Of a stretch of 48,850 nt of DNA, positions 1 through 8,989 are shown piece after piece. The notes beneath the pieces are model-generated. The model searched no databases, was not told the origin of the DNA, and saw only the letters and a list, made by a program, of their open reading frames with translations. A program made the position numbers and the translations under genes. Positions within the stretch are counted from its first letter, which is position 1; every line of letters begins with the position of its first letter. The DNA lies in NCBI GenBank assembly GCA_000383715.1, contig KB911972.1:1-48850 (forward strand), read 5' to 3'. The stretch is from Verrucomicrobia bacterium SCGC AAA164-E04 (GTDB lineage Bacteria > Verrucomicrobiota > Verrucomicrobiia > Limisphaerales > AAA164-E04).

Positions 1-4
1 ATTC

Positions 5-3000
5 TTGTTGAGCTGGCTGACCTTGAGTCCATTTATTTTGCCCCTCCTGACGACTGCAGCGACTGTGGATGCGACTCATGCAGGCAAACACGAAACAATC
101 CCTCTGGAAATAACGCATCGTTCGTCACGTACGGTTGGATTTACACAACTTCATTCGCATGAAACGGAAATTCGATTTGTGAATGAACTCAAAGGTGATG
201 CCTTCCTTACCGATGCCGTGGCACATAATGGTTCGGGCGTTGCACTGGGGGACGTTAATGACGATGGTTGGGTGGATGCCTATTTTTGCAACCTTCAAGG
301 CCCTAACAAACTTTATATTAACAAAGGTAATTGGACATTCTCTGAGATCAATCTAGGCCTTGCCTCCTGCGCAGATCAGCGATCAACGGCAGCCGCCTTG
401 GTTGATGTCGATGGCGATCGAGATCTGGATTTATTAGTGAATGGAATCGCGGTTGGGACCCGCCTTTTCTTGAACGAGGGCAATGGGAAATTCCGCGAGT
501 CAAAAGAATCAGGATTATCAAAAGTATCTTCCCCATTCTCGATGGCGTTGGCTGATATTGACGCAGATGGCGACCTTGATCTCTACTGCGCTCATTATAT
601 CGACGAAATGCATACGGCAGACCCCACCACCGACTACAAACTGACCAATCAAAATGGTCAGTATATCGTTACACATGTCAATGGAAGGCCAACCACTAAT
701 CCACGTTTAAGGAACCGCTTCATCGTTTCAAAAAAAGGTCGACTCCGCGAACTGCCGGAGGCGGATGGTGTTTATTTGAACAACGGTGAAGGACAATTCC
801 AGGCAGTACAATACAGAAAAGGAACTTTTAACACGGCGGATGGAAAACCAGTGCAACCCCCGAGGGATTGGAGTCTGGCAGTCATGTTGCGTGATTTGAA
901 TCAGGATGGATCTCCCGATATTTACGTCTGTACGGATAACGCCACACCGGACAGGATATGGATCAATAACGGAGATGGAACATTCAATGCTTTGGATCGT
1001 GATAAAATACGCCACACCAGTCGCTCGTCGATGGGGGTCGATATGGCGGATATTAATCGAGATGGTGTGGATGATTTTTATGTTGTGGACATGTTCGCCC
1101 GAGAAGGCACAAAGCGAATGACGCAATTGGCAAAGCAGCATTCATCTCCAGCTGTTATTCAACAAGTAAATGGCATTCCAAGATACAACCGAAACACGCT
1201 ATTCAAAGGGCGAGCAGATGGATCATTCTCTGAAATTGCATTAATGGCAGGAATCGCAGCCACGGATTGGTCATGGTGCCCCGTTTTCCTGGATGTTGAC
1301 TTGGATGGATATGAGGATCTTTTAGTCACTAACGGCTTCAGTTTTGATGTCATGGATCAGGACAGCCAGGATCAATTACGCACCATGCAGCTCTCCAAAT
1401 TTGACAGGAAAAGGTCCCGTCAATTCCATCCCTCCTTCATTACAAAGAACGCCTCATTCCGCAATGCAGGGAACGGCTATTTCGAACCTGCTGATAATCA
1501 ATGGGGATTCAATATTTCAGGCATCTCGTATGGCATGGCAGTCGGAGATCTCGACAATGACGGAGATCTCGATGCTGTGATCAATCAACTTAATGCTTCC
1601 GCCGTCATATTGCGAAACGATGCAACTGCTCCTAGGGTAAAAGTAACTCTGAAAGGCCCAGCGCATAACAGAAGCGGTATCGGAGCGCGCATTCGACTGC
1701 TCAATCAAACACTGATCCAAAGCCAGACTATCCATGCAGGTGGACGCTACCTATCGTCTGATGAACCTACCCGAACATTTGCCATCTCAAGCAAGGGATC
1801 CGAGCCTGTCACATTGGAAATCATCTGGCCCAACAAACGTGTGACGAGGATTCCTGATATAGTTTCTAATCAACATTACGTGGTGAGATATTCGGAGGAG
1901 CAGTCAAGCAAGGAGCAGAGTGTCATAAGAAATGTAAAACCGCTTTTTACAGATGTCAGTCATTTATTGAATTTCAGACATCGAACTAGGCCGGGCATAC
2001 CCTCTTCTACAAATCCATCAAAATCACTGGTAGAACCCAATGCCCCTAGTTTGAGCTGGCAGGATATCAATGATGATGGCTGGGAAGACCTTTGGATTTC
2101 CGGAGGGGCCAATCAATCTCCAGGTATTTTTATCAACCGGGAGGGGAAGCGTTTTGAAGCCTTGAAATCTGAACCTGCGCAAAGAGACGCACTGGGGATA
2201 TCCGTGCCTTGGAACAATGGACAAGGAAAAAAATATTGGGTAGCGGCTGCTTCCCACCGATTGACTCATCCCGAGCGAAACAGTGCTTTATATTTCTTCA
2301 GTGGCACATCGACTCAACCTGAACTCCAAATAGATATTGGACCTGATGGCATTGGTGCTTTGTGCGTCGCAGATATCGATATGGATGGCGACCAAGACTT
2401 ATTTGTCGGTTCTACATCACCCTACAATAGGTATCCAGAACCCGCGGATTCTCAAATCTGGCTGAATCAAAACGGAACACTCAAAAAAAGCAGTCAATGG
2501 AGTGAGGTTTTCAAAGAAATTGGCTATGTCAATGCGGCCGTATTTTTTGACCTTGAGGGAGATGATCTCCCGGATTTGGCGATTGCTGCAGAATGGGGCC
2601 CTGTTAAGGTGTTTCGAAACTCGCCAACAGGGTTTATCGACCGAAGCAGCTCGTTGGGGCTCAACACACAAACAGGGCGATGGACGTTTGTTGCTGCTGG
2701 GGATTTTGATAATGATGGCAGAATGGATCTTGTCGCTGGCAACAAAGGATTGAATACCTCAAGTGCGCTGCATCATCATTCCAAAGAGAGAATTTGGTTT
2801 GGAGATAATAGCGAGAATAGCACAGTGCAATCAATTGAATCTGTTTTGATTGATGAGAGTTGGCTACCCATGGAAGATCGCAATGTCCTATCCATGCTGT
2901 TTCCCGACATACCCCTTGTCATCAAGAGTCACCATCATTTTAGCAGGAGCTCGATAAATTCCATTCTGGAAACTCGGTTTGAACAATTCAATTACCTGGA

Positions 3001-3379
3001 AAACCAAATTCACGAGTCAAGTGTGTTCCTGAACCAAAAAGATGGTTTTAAACGTCTACCGCTGCTGCAAGAAGCCCAGGAATCACCTGTTTTTTCCATA
3101 AGTTTAAGTGATATAAACAAAGACCATTTCTTGGATATCTTTTTGGGTCAAAACAAGTTTCCAGATAATCTCGAAGTTACACGCAATGATAATGGCCAAG
3201 GAATTTGGTTATTGGGAGATGGAAAGGGGTCATTCAGGTATGCGGGATCAGTAAAAACAGGCATTGAAGTTTTCGGGCAAGCGCGTGGTTCATCAATCAA
3301 TGATTTCAATAAGGATGGAAAGCCAGATTTGGTGTTAGTGCAAAAAAATGGAGAATCACGCCTTTTCAGAGGGTTTTGA
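5..3379 (+). CDS. Exported FG-GAP/VCBS repeat protein with ASPIC/UnbV domain (CRTAC1-like)
   Basis: A 1124-aa protein built from calcium-binding-type FG-GAP/VCBS repeats, visible as D-x-[ND]-x-D-G-x-x-D-[LI] motifs such as DVNDDGWVDAYF, DVDGDRDLDLLV, DIDADGDLDLY and DLDNDGDLDAVI in the first half. An ASPIC/UnbV module spans about residues 543-635 (RSGIGARIRL, GGRYLSSDEP). A second set of repeats follows (DINDDGWEDLW, DIDMDGDQDLF, DFDNDGRMDLV, DFNKDGKPDLV). Such repeats fold as integrin-like beta-propellers, so this is probably two propellers around the UnbV module. The hydrophobic N-terminus (LTLSPFILPLLTTAATV) looks like a signal peptide. The only start in the window is a TTG at position 5, so the true start may lie upstream and the entry may be 5'-partial. 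The family is usually secreted or outer-membrane associated; no enzymatic activity can be assigned. A second member occurs at 8990-10709. Confidence 0.85.
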   Translation: MLSWLTLSPFILPLLTTAATVDATHAGKHETIPLEITHRSSRTVGFTQLHSHETEIRFVNELKGDAFLTDAVAHNGSGVALGDVNDDGWVDAYFCNLQGPNKLYINKGNWTFSEINLGLASCADQRSTAAALVDVDGDRDLDLLVNGIAVGTRLFLNEGNGKFRESKESGLSKVSSPFSMALADIDADGDLDLYCAHYIDEMHTADPTTDYKLTNQNGQYIVTHVNGRPTTNPRLRNRFIVSKKGRLRELPEADGVYLNNGEGQFQAVQYRKGTFNTADGKPVQPPRDWSLAVMLRDLNQDGSPDIYVCTDNATPDRIWINNGDGTFNALDRDKIRHTSRSSMGVDMADINRDGVDDFYVVDMFAREGTKRMTQLAKQHSSPAVIQQVNGIPRYNRNTLFKGRADGSFSEIALMAGIAATDWSWCPVFLDVDLDGYEDLLVTNGFSFDVMDQDSQDQLRTMQLSKFDRKRSRQFHPSFITKNASFRNAGNGYFEPADNQWGFNISGISYGMAVGDLDNDGDLDAVINQLNASAVILRNDATAPRVKVTLKGPAHNRSGIGARIRLLNQTLIQSQTIHAGGRYLSSDEPTRTFAISSKGSEPVTLEIIWPNKRVTRIPDIVSNQHYVVRYSEEQSSKEQSVIRNVKPLFTDVSHLLNFRHRTRPGIPSSTNPSKSLVEPNAPSLSWQDINDDGWEDLWISGGANQSPGIFINREGKRFEALKSEPAQRDALGISVPWNNGQGKKYWVAAASHRLTHPERNSALYFFSGTSTQPELQIDIGPDGIGALCVADIDMDGDQDLFVGSTSPYNRYPEPADSQIWLNQNGTLKKSSQWSEVFKEIGYVNAAVFFDLEGDDLPDLAIAAEWGPVKVFRNSPTGFIDRSSSLGLNTQTGRWTFVAAGDFDNDGRMDLVAGNKGLNTSSALHHHSKERIWFGDNSENSTVQSIESVLIDESWLPMEDRNVLSMLFPDIPLVIKSHHHFSRSSINSILETRFEQFNYLENQIHESSVFLNQKDGFKRLPLLQEAQESPVFSISLSDINKDHFLDIFLGQNKFPDNLEVTRNDNGQGIWLLGDGKGSFRYAGSVKTGIEVFGQARGSSINDFNKDGKPDLVLVQKNGESRLFRGF

Positions 3380-3448
3380 CCCAAAATAGGCTTGGCTTTT
3401 TTATTACCCACAAGCAAGAGCTGTGAATGGGCATGCGGATGAACAATC

Positions 3449-3476
3449 TTGATTGAATACCAGCTAACCATAAATA
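3449..3476 (+). promoter_or_regulatory. Possible sigma-70-type promoter
   Basis: TTGATT (3449-3454) and TAAATA (3471-3476) are separated by 16 bp in the AT-rich gap before the 1679-aa exoprotein gene. A shifted pair, TTGAAT (3453) and TATAGC (3475), is equally possible. The match is weak and rests only on consensus resemblance. Confidence 0.22.
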
Positions 3477-3564
3477 TAGCACATATCCATCATTAAATCT
3501 CACTTATTGCACTTTACTTTAAAAAACACCCACCATAGTGTGCATTCAAACCCAAATAATGAAG

Positions 3565-3578
3565 GACGCTAGAGCGTC
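3565..3578. repeat. Short perfect inverted repeat GACGCT-AG-AGCGTC
   Basis: Six-base arms (3565-3570 and 3573-3578) with a 2-bp centre lie 33 bp upstream of the ATG at 3612. A 2-nt loop is too tight for a good RNA hairpin, so a dimeric regulator binding site is as likely. There is no T-tract, so it is not a terminator. Function unknown. Confidence 0.4.
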
Positions 3579-3611
3579 TGGAAATTGAAAGTTAAATAAC
3601 TAAACCAAGTT

Positions 3612-6600
3612 ATGTTTAAATACAAAAACCTCCTGCTCACAGTAGCAGCAACCTTGACGCTTCAATGCACGGTTTCGGCCAATGACATTGAACCCGGCAA
3701 GGAATTCTACACAGCGATCAAGGCGCCTGCGCCGATCGTTTTGGATGGTGATCTCTCTGAATGGAGAGGCGCTTCACTTCTGGCAGACCCAAGATTCTCG
3801 ATACCGAAAGGTTCCGGGGATGATGGTGAATTAGTATTCTTTGAACCCTACAACGGTGGTTCATGGGATGGCCCTGATGATCAGACCTCTGCGGTTCAAG
3901 TCGTTTACGATGATGAGAACGTTTATTTCGGATTCACCGTGACGGACGAATATCACGAAAATGCAGCCAATAGCGCATGGAACGGTGATTCAATCCAGCT
4001 CATGATCGCAAACGAAGCACGTGACCAACAGGTTGCTCTTTATAACTATGCCTTGGGCGGAACCGATGAGGAAATTGGTGATATCATCGTCAATCACGAG
4101 TCACCAGCCGCAGATATGGGCGATGTATTGACTGAAGCAGTTGTCATCAGAAATACTGAAAATGGTCGTACTGTCTATGAGATTAAATTACCGAAAGCCA
4201 CCTTGGGACTCGCTGAGCTCAAGGGCGGTGTAAGGTTTGGTCTTGGTATGGCCATCAATGATGGTGACAAAGATACCCCTGGACAAAAAGGTTGGGGTGG
4301 ACTCGGTGCTCACGCGATCGTTTTTGGAAAGACTCCCTCCGAAACCGCTTTGGTGACTTTGGCAACTTCCAATGACATCGAGCCAGGCAAGGAATATTAC
4401 ACAGCAAATCCTACTCCGGGAGATATTACTCTGGATGGTGAATTGGACGACTGGACTGGTGTTCCCGTCTTGTCAGACCCCAGGTTTTCAATTCCTAAGG
4501 GAAGCAAGCGTACAGGCGAACTCGTCCTTTTCGAGCCTTACGGTGGTGGCTCATGGAGTGGTCCTGACGATCAAACTTCAGCAGTTCAAATTGCTTACGA
4601 TGCTGACAATGTTTACTTCGGCTTTGTGGTGACCGATGAATACCATGAGAACGCAGCCAACAGCGCATGGAACGGTGATTCAATCCAGCTGATGATCGCA
4701 AGCAAAAACCAGGATGAGCAAATTGCGCTTTACAATTATGCCTTGGGCGGCACCGAAATGGAGATAGGCGATATCATCGTCAATCACGAATCGGGTCCTG
4801 CAGCAGGTGCAGACGCAGAAGCCGTCACAGAAGCGGTTGTCAAACGCAATACCGAAACAAAAAGAACGACTTACGAGATTAAACTTCCAAAAGAGACACT
4901 TGGATTGGACAGTCTTGCTTTGGGAACTCAATTCGGTCTCGGTATGGCCATTAACGACGGTGACGAAGATACCCCTGGTCAAAGAGGCTGGGGTGGTTTG
5001 GGTGCTCATTCGATTGTCTTTGGAAAAACTCCTTCCGAAACAGCACTCGTCACATTGGGTATCGGTGGCGGCAGCAGCGATTCAATGTTCCTCTCTGCTA
5101 TCAATGTCAGCATCAATTCATTCACTTTCCGCGCTTCCGATAAGGGAGAGTCGATTGTTGACCCGGATTCAGCAAAGTTGACGATCAACGGAAATACCGT
5201 TGCTTTGAGCGCTGGATCAAAAAACGTTGATGCAACTGACTTTGCATACACCATCGACGGAAATTTCGAGCCAAGCACAGTCATTGAGTATTTGATTGAA
5301 ATTTCTGATACCAATGGAAATGCGGTTACTGACACTGGAACAATTACTTCGCCGACATTCGGGTTACTGAAAGCTGCCATGTTGGCAAGCGACGTGGACA
5401 CTTCCAAAAAAGGCTTCACATATAAGGTGTGGCAAAGCGATTTGTTCAGTCACGGAAACACGATTGCAGAGGTTGAAAACGTTTTGGCAGAAGCCCCCAA
5501 AGACATCGATGGAAGCACATTGGATAATGATGCCTTCAAAGATGAAAAAGGACCTGCTACTGCCTCCGGATCTGAGGATGGTCATTTGATTGCATACGAA
5601 ATCCCCAGTGTGATCAACATCAACGCATTCCTCAATGGTGTTGATCTGGGTAACTTTCAGCCAGACGATCAGATGCCCGGTGTCCCCGGAAATTACGACA
5701 GCTATGACGGAGTTGCGGTGGAAATTGTTACTTATGTCGATTTCCCTGCAGGATTACTCACCATGGGTGTCAACAGTGATGACGGCTTTGAGCTAGAAAT
5801 CGGTCATATTGATGACCCTCGTGCCATGGTAGCAGGCAAATTCCAAGGCGGAAGAGGTTCAGCTGACACCACCTTCCTGATGGATGTTCGCGATGCCGGC
5901 ATCTACCCACTACGACTGGTATATTTCAGTCAAGGCGGTGATGCCAGTCTGGAATTATTCACAGTGAATGATGCAGGTGAAAAAGTCTTGGTAAATGATA
6001 CTGAGAACGGTGGGCTGGCAGCTTACCAGGTAGGAACAGCACCTGATTATGTGGAACCTGCGCAACCTGCGCAACCTGCAGCAATGGTGGCATCGTCCAG
6101 CGATGCGCTCACTGAGCCTACAGTCGTCGATTTCGGCGCACTCGAAGGCGATTCAAGTTACTCATTCCACTTCACTGCAGTGAAAGCCGGTGCTTCAACA
6201 GCGATTGCAGGCAACGACGCCTTCGCCATCAAGTTGGACCAGTGGAACGAGCAGGGTGTTTTCGGCACGACTGAGTTTGGTGTGGCTGACAACCTTTTCA
6301 CCGCCGTTGAAGGTGGCAGTGTAAACTCGGTGTTCGATGCCCCTGTGCATGTGGTGATCGTCAGTGACTCGGCTGCAGGGGAAAGTCATCTCTACATTGA
6401 CGGTGCGCTTTCAGGAACCTGGGCAGGCAACATTCCCTTCTCTGGTGACACCAAGGTCATGGGAGCCCGCCTCGAGCAGGCTACCGATCACATGGGTGAA
6501 GGCAGCGTGATGCATTCATGGGCCACCTACTCTGGACTGCTCACCGCAGCAGAGATCGCAAGCATGTTCGAAGCCCTTCCCGATGTCTCCACCGGTGGTG

Positions 6601-8651
6601 GTGGCGGTGAAGTTGACTTACTCAACGGACTAGTCGCTCTATGGAACTTCGACAATGGCACTTTCAATGACGCCGTTGGCGGATTTAACGGTGAAGAGCG
6701 TGGTGCAGCCCCCATCGGTTTCACCGAGGGTCCTAACGGATATGGCAGTGCCTTGGCCCTGGACGGTGTAGATCAGTTTGTTGAAATCACCGGCGGAGCC
6801 GCTGAAGACCTGACATTTGAAGGTGGAAGCATGACACTTTCAGCATGGTTCAGAGTCGGTGCATTCGACAAAGGTTGGCAGGCACTTATCGCCAAGGGTG
6901 AAGGGGATCGCTGGCGCGTCCATCGCCGTGGTGGTGATGGCAGCGGGCTGGCCCATGCAGGCGGGATCGGTGAAGGCCCAGCCGGCGCCGACATCAGCCT
7001 AGGCGAATGGCACCATCTGGTAGCCGTCACCGATGGAGATGCAGTTGAGTTTGGAACACGTCTTTATGTTGACGGAGAAATTTACTCCGAAAACGCTGCA
7101 ACACCAAGCCTTGGTGAAAACGGCAAACGTGTGATGATCGGTGGGAACCCGGATACGGGCAACCGTACGTGGAACGGGGATATCGATGATATCGCACTCT
7201 GGGACCGTGCGCTCTCGGGTGCTGAAGTGGCATCCCTCCTTGCCGATGGCCCGATTACTCTTAAACCAGCGATACTTCCGCTTGACGGTGTAGCTGATGC
7301 AGGTAGCGGTCTTGACGGACGTTACTGGCAGGCCGCGCCCAAGGCTGTTTCAAATCTGCAAGACAAAGGCGAAGCAACTGACATCGGTTTGCACATCATC
7401 AACAACTATTACCCAACCGGAACATTCACAGCCACTGGCCTGGATTTCCAAGGTGGCAATGACTTGACTCCTATTCGGGAATGGTTGCAAAGCGACGGAG
7501 AATCCTATGTTGGCGCTGACGGTAACATGGATGATGGTATCCTGAGCTTCACTGGCTATATTCGTATCGATAACCCAGGTGAAATTGCCATTCGATCCGC
7601 ATCCGATGATGGATCAATCGTTTGGATCGCTGGAGAGAAGGTTGTTGACAATGACGGAGGTCATGGAGCACCTGGCCCAAGTCCAGACGGCAGCTACAAC
7701 TTCGAAGAAGCTGGCTTGTATCCAATTGAGATTGCCTACTATAACGGCGACTGGACCAATGATGCAGGAGATCACGGTGGTGCGAACCTGGGAATCACTG
7801 CAAACGGTGACCCAATCCCCAGTGCGATCCTCTACAGCGCATCCGATATAGGTGCCACTGCCATTGCTGCCTCCTCAATCGCTAGTGAAGCGGGTGATGC
7901 CGGTCTCCATGGAGCGTATTGGACCACGGAACCCAAAGGAGCACAATTCGGAGAGGACTCACAAGGTCCCATCTTCCAGAATGTTCCAGGCGATGACCAT
8001 GGTTTGGTCTTGTTCGGCACAGAACCACAAGGTCGGTTTGTTGCAACAACCATGACCTACACGGGTAATGACCTGACACCTATCCTTGAGTGGCTAGGAG
8101 ATGATTCCGGTTCATTCATAGGTGCAGAAGGCAATCTGGATGATGGAATATTCCAATTCTCAGGTTTCCTCAACGTGGCAGAAGCAGGTCAACATTCCTT
8201 CAGAAGTTCTTCTGATGATGGATCTGTGGTTCGTATTGGTAATCAGGTCGTTGTCAACAATGACGGCGGACATGGTTCACCTGGCCCTGCCCCGGATGGC
8301 AATGCCTTCTTCCCTATCGCAGGTCTATACCCCATTGAAGTTGCTTACTTCAATGGCGATTGGACAAATGATGGCGGAGATCACGGCGGAGCGAACATTG
8401 AGTTGACGATGAATGGTGAAAGCATTGCTGGCCATCTTCTTCAACCTGCCGGTGGATTACCACCTATCGGGGCATCCGGTGGAGTCTCATCCATCTCACT
8501 TGCAGATGATGGACATGTTGTGATTGAGTTCACAGGGTCTCTAATGAGTTCGGACAATGTGGGAGGGCCATATACAGCAGTCGAAGGTGCTACTTCGCCT
8601 GTGACTATCAACCCCGCCAACACAGCAGCTAAGTTCTACAAAGCTGAGTAA
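3612..8651 (+). CDS. Very large exported CBM9/LamG/PA14 multi-domain protein
   Basis: A 1679-aa protein starting with a signal peptide (MFKYKNLLLTVAATLTLQCT, cleavage near VSA-ND). Two nearly identical 230-aa CBM9-like sugar-binding domains begin at residues 24 and 254 with NDIEPGKE[FY]YTA. Then come an Ig-like stretch (about 490-590), a PA14-like segment (about 690-790; VNSDDGFELEIG, GIYPLRLVYF), two LamG/concanavalin-like domains (about 835-990 and 1005-1215; LYVDGEIYSE, IDDIALWDRALS) and two further PA14-like domains starting near 1233 and 1432 (SDDGS[IV]V, DNDGGHG, AGLYPIE[IV]AY[YF]NGDW). A PAQPAQPA linker precedes the first LamG. The last 45 residues resemble the C-terminal module of many verrucomicrobial exoproteins, ending in FYKAE. 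No catalytic domain was recognised, so a glycan-binding or adhesive role outside the cell is inferred. It is flanked by its own upstream gap and a strong terminator, so it is probably monocistronic. Confidence 0.88.
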   Translation: MFKYKNLLLTVAATLTLQCTVSANDIEPGKEFYTAIKAPAPIVLDGDLSEWRGASLLADPRFSIPKGSGDDGELVFFEPYNGGSWDGPDDQTSAVQVVYDDENVYFGFTVTDEYHENAANSAWNGDSIQLMIANEARDQQVALYNYALGGTDEEIGDIIVNHESPAADMGDVLTEAVVIRNTENGRTVYEIKLPKATLGLAELKGGVRFGLGMAINDGDKDTPGQKGWGGLGAHAIVFGKTPSETALVTLATSNDIEPGKEYYTANPTPGDITLDGELDDWTGVPVLSDPRFSIPKGSKRTGELVLFEPYGGGSWSGPDDQTSAVQIAYDADNVYFGFVVTDEYHENAANSAWNGDSIQLMIASKNQDEQIALYNYALGGTEMEIGDIIVNHESGPAAGADAEAVTEAVVKRNTETKRTTYEIKLPKETLGLDSLALGTQFGLGMAINDGDEDTPGQRGWGGLGAHSIVFGKTPSETALVTLGIGGGSSDSMFLSAINVSINSFTFRASDKGESIVDPDSAKLTINGNTVALSAGSKNVDATDFAYTIDGNFEPSTVIEYLIEISDTNGNAVTDTGTITSPTFGLLKAAMLASDVDTSKKGFTYKVWQSDLFSHGNTIAEVENVLAEAPKDIDGSTLDNDAFKDEKGPATASGSEDGHLIAYEIPSVININAFLNGVDLGNFQPDDQMPGVPGNYDSYDGVAVEIVTYVDFPAGLLTMGVNSDDGFELEIGHIDDPRAMVAGKFQGGRGSADTTFLMDVRDAGIYPLRLVYFSQGGDASLELFTVNDAGEKVLVNDTENGGLAAYQVGTAPDYVEPAQPAQPAAMVASSSDALTEPTVVDFGALEGDSSYSFHFTAVKAGASTAIAGNDAFAIKLDQWNEQGVFGTTEFGVADNLFTAVEGGSVNSVFDAPVHVVIVSDSAAGESHLYIDGALSGTWAGNIPFSGDTKVMGARLEQATDHMGEGSVMHSWATYSGLLTAAEIASMFEALPDVSTGGGGGEVDLLNGLVALWNFDNGTFNDAVGGFNGEERGAAPIGFTEGPNGYGSALALDGVDQFVEITGGAAEDLTFEGGSMTLSAWFRVGAFDKGWQALIAKGEGDRWRVHRRGGDGSGLAHAGGIGEGPAGADISLGEWHHLVAVTDGDAVEFGTRLYVDGEIYSENAATPSLGENGKRVMIGGNPDTGNRTWNGDIDDIALWDRALSGAEVASLLADGPITLKPAILPLDGVADAGSGLDGRYWQAAPKAVSNLQDKGEATDIGLHIINNYYPTGTFTATGLDFQGGNDLTPIREWLQSDGESYVGADGNMDDGILSFTGYIRIDNPGEIAIRSASDDGSIVWIAGEKVVDNDGGHGAPGPSPDGSYNFEEAGLYPIEIAYYNGDWTNDAGDHGGANLGITANGDPIPSAILYSASDIGATAIAASSIASEAGDAGLHGAYWTTEPKGAQFGEDSQGPIFQNVPGDDHGLVLFGTEPQGRFVATTMTYTGNDLTPILEWLGDDSGSFIGAEGNLDDGIFQFSGFLNVAEAGQHSFRSSSDDGSVVRIGNQVVVNNDGGHGSPGPAPDGNAFFPIAGLYPIEVAYFNGDWTNDGGDHGGANIELTMNGESIAGHLLQPAGGLPPIGASGGVSSISLADDGHVVIEFTGSLMSSDNVGGPYTAVEGATSPVTINPANTAAKFYKAE

Positions 8652-8685
8652 TAACTCAACCCTTTCATAACGTGTAGTTATGTTC

Positions 8686-8720
8686 AGCCGAACCCCATAA
8701 CGGGGTTCGGCTTTTTCTTT
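8686..8720 (+). terminator. Rho-independent terminator
   Basis: A perfect 11-bp stem AGCCGAACCCC/GGGGTTCGGCT (8686-8696 with 8702-8712) has a 5-nt ATAAC loop and runs into a T-rich tail (TTTTTCTTT). It lies 35 bp after the stop codon of the CBM9/PA14 gene and should end that transcript. Confidence 0.93.
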
Positions 8721-8989
8721 GGTATCGTCTCCTTTTGGCTACATTCCGGGATTTCTCTGATCTAGAGTTGGGGTGGATAATTTAAATTGCCTTGTGACAT
8801 GAGGGTGGATAGATTCCTCTTCATTCACTATGACCAAATAAAGCAATTCCAGTGAACCGCAATTTCGTCTTTAAAAATGTCCTTACGGATGACTGTTTAT
8901 TCCATACAAACAGTTCACGAAGCAATTCTGATAATCTTTTTGACCCCCTTCCCTACCCTAGCCACTTTCGTGTTACACCTGAACATCCC

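Noticed and set aside
728..1141. Antisense open frame (137 aa) inside the FG-GAP gene
   Set aside because: It is a shadow of the repeat-rich coding strand and has no independent motif or ribosome site.
3380..3420. Possible terminator after the first gene (GGCTTGGCTTTTTT)
   Set aside because: There is a T-run but no stable stem before it.
6055..6080. Tandem CCTGCGCAA repeat as a microsatellite switch
   Set aside because: It encodes an in-frame PAQPAQPA linker of only about three units; changes by 9 bp would keep the frame.
8852..8989. GTG-initiated 46-residue N-terminal extension of the split lipoprotein
   Set aside because: It would place a polar stretch before the lipoprotein signal; the TTG at 8990 gives a normal signal peptide.
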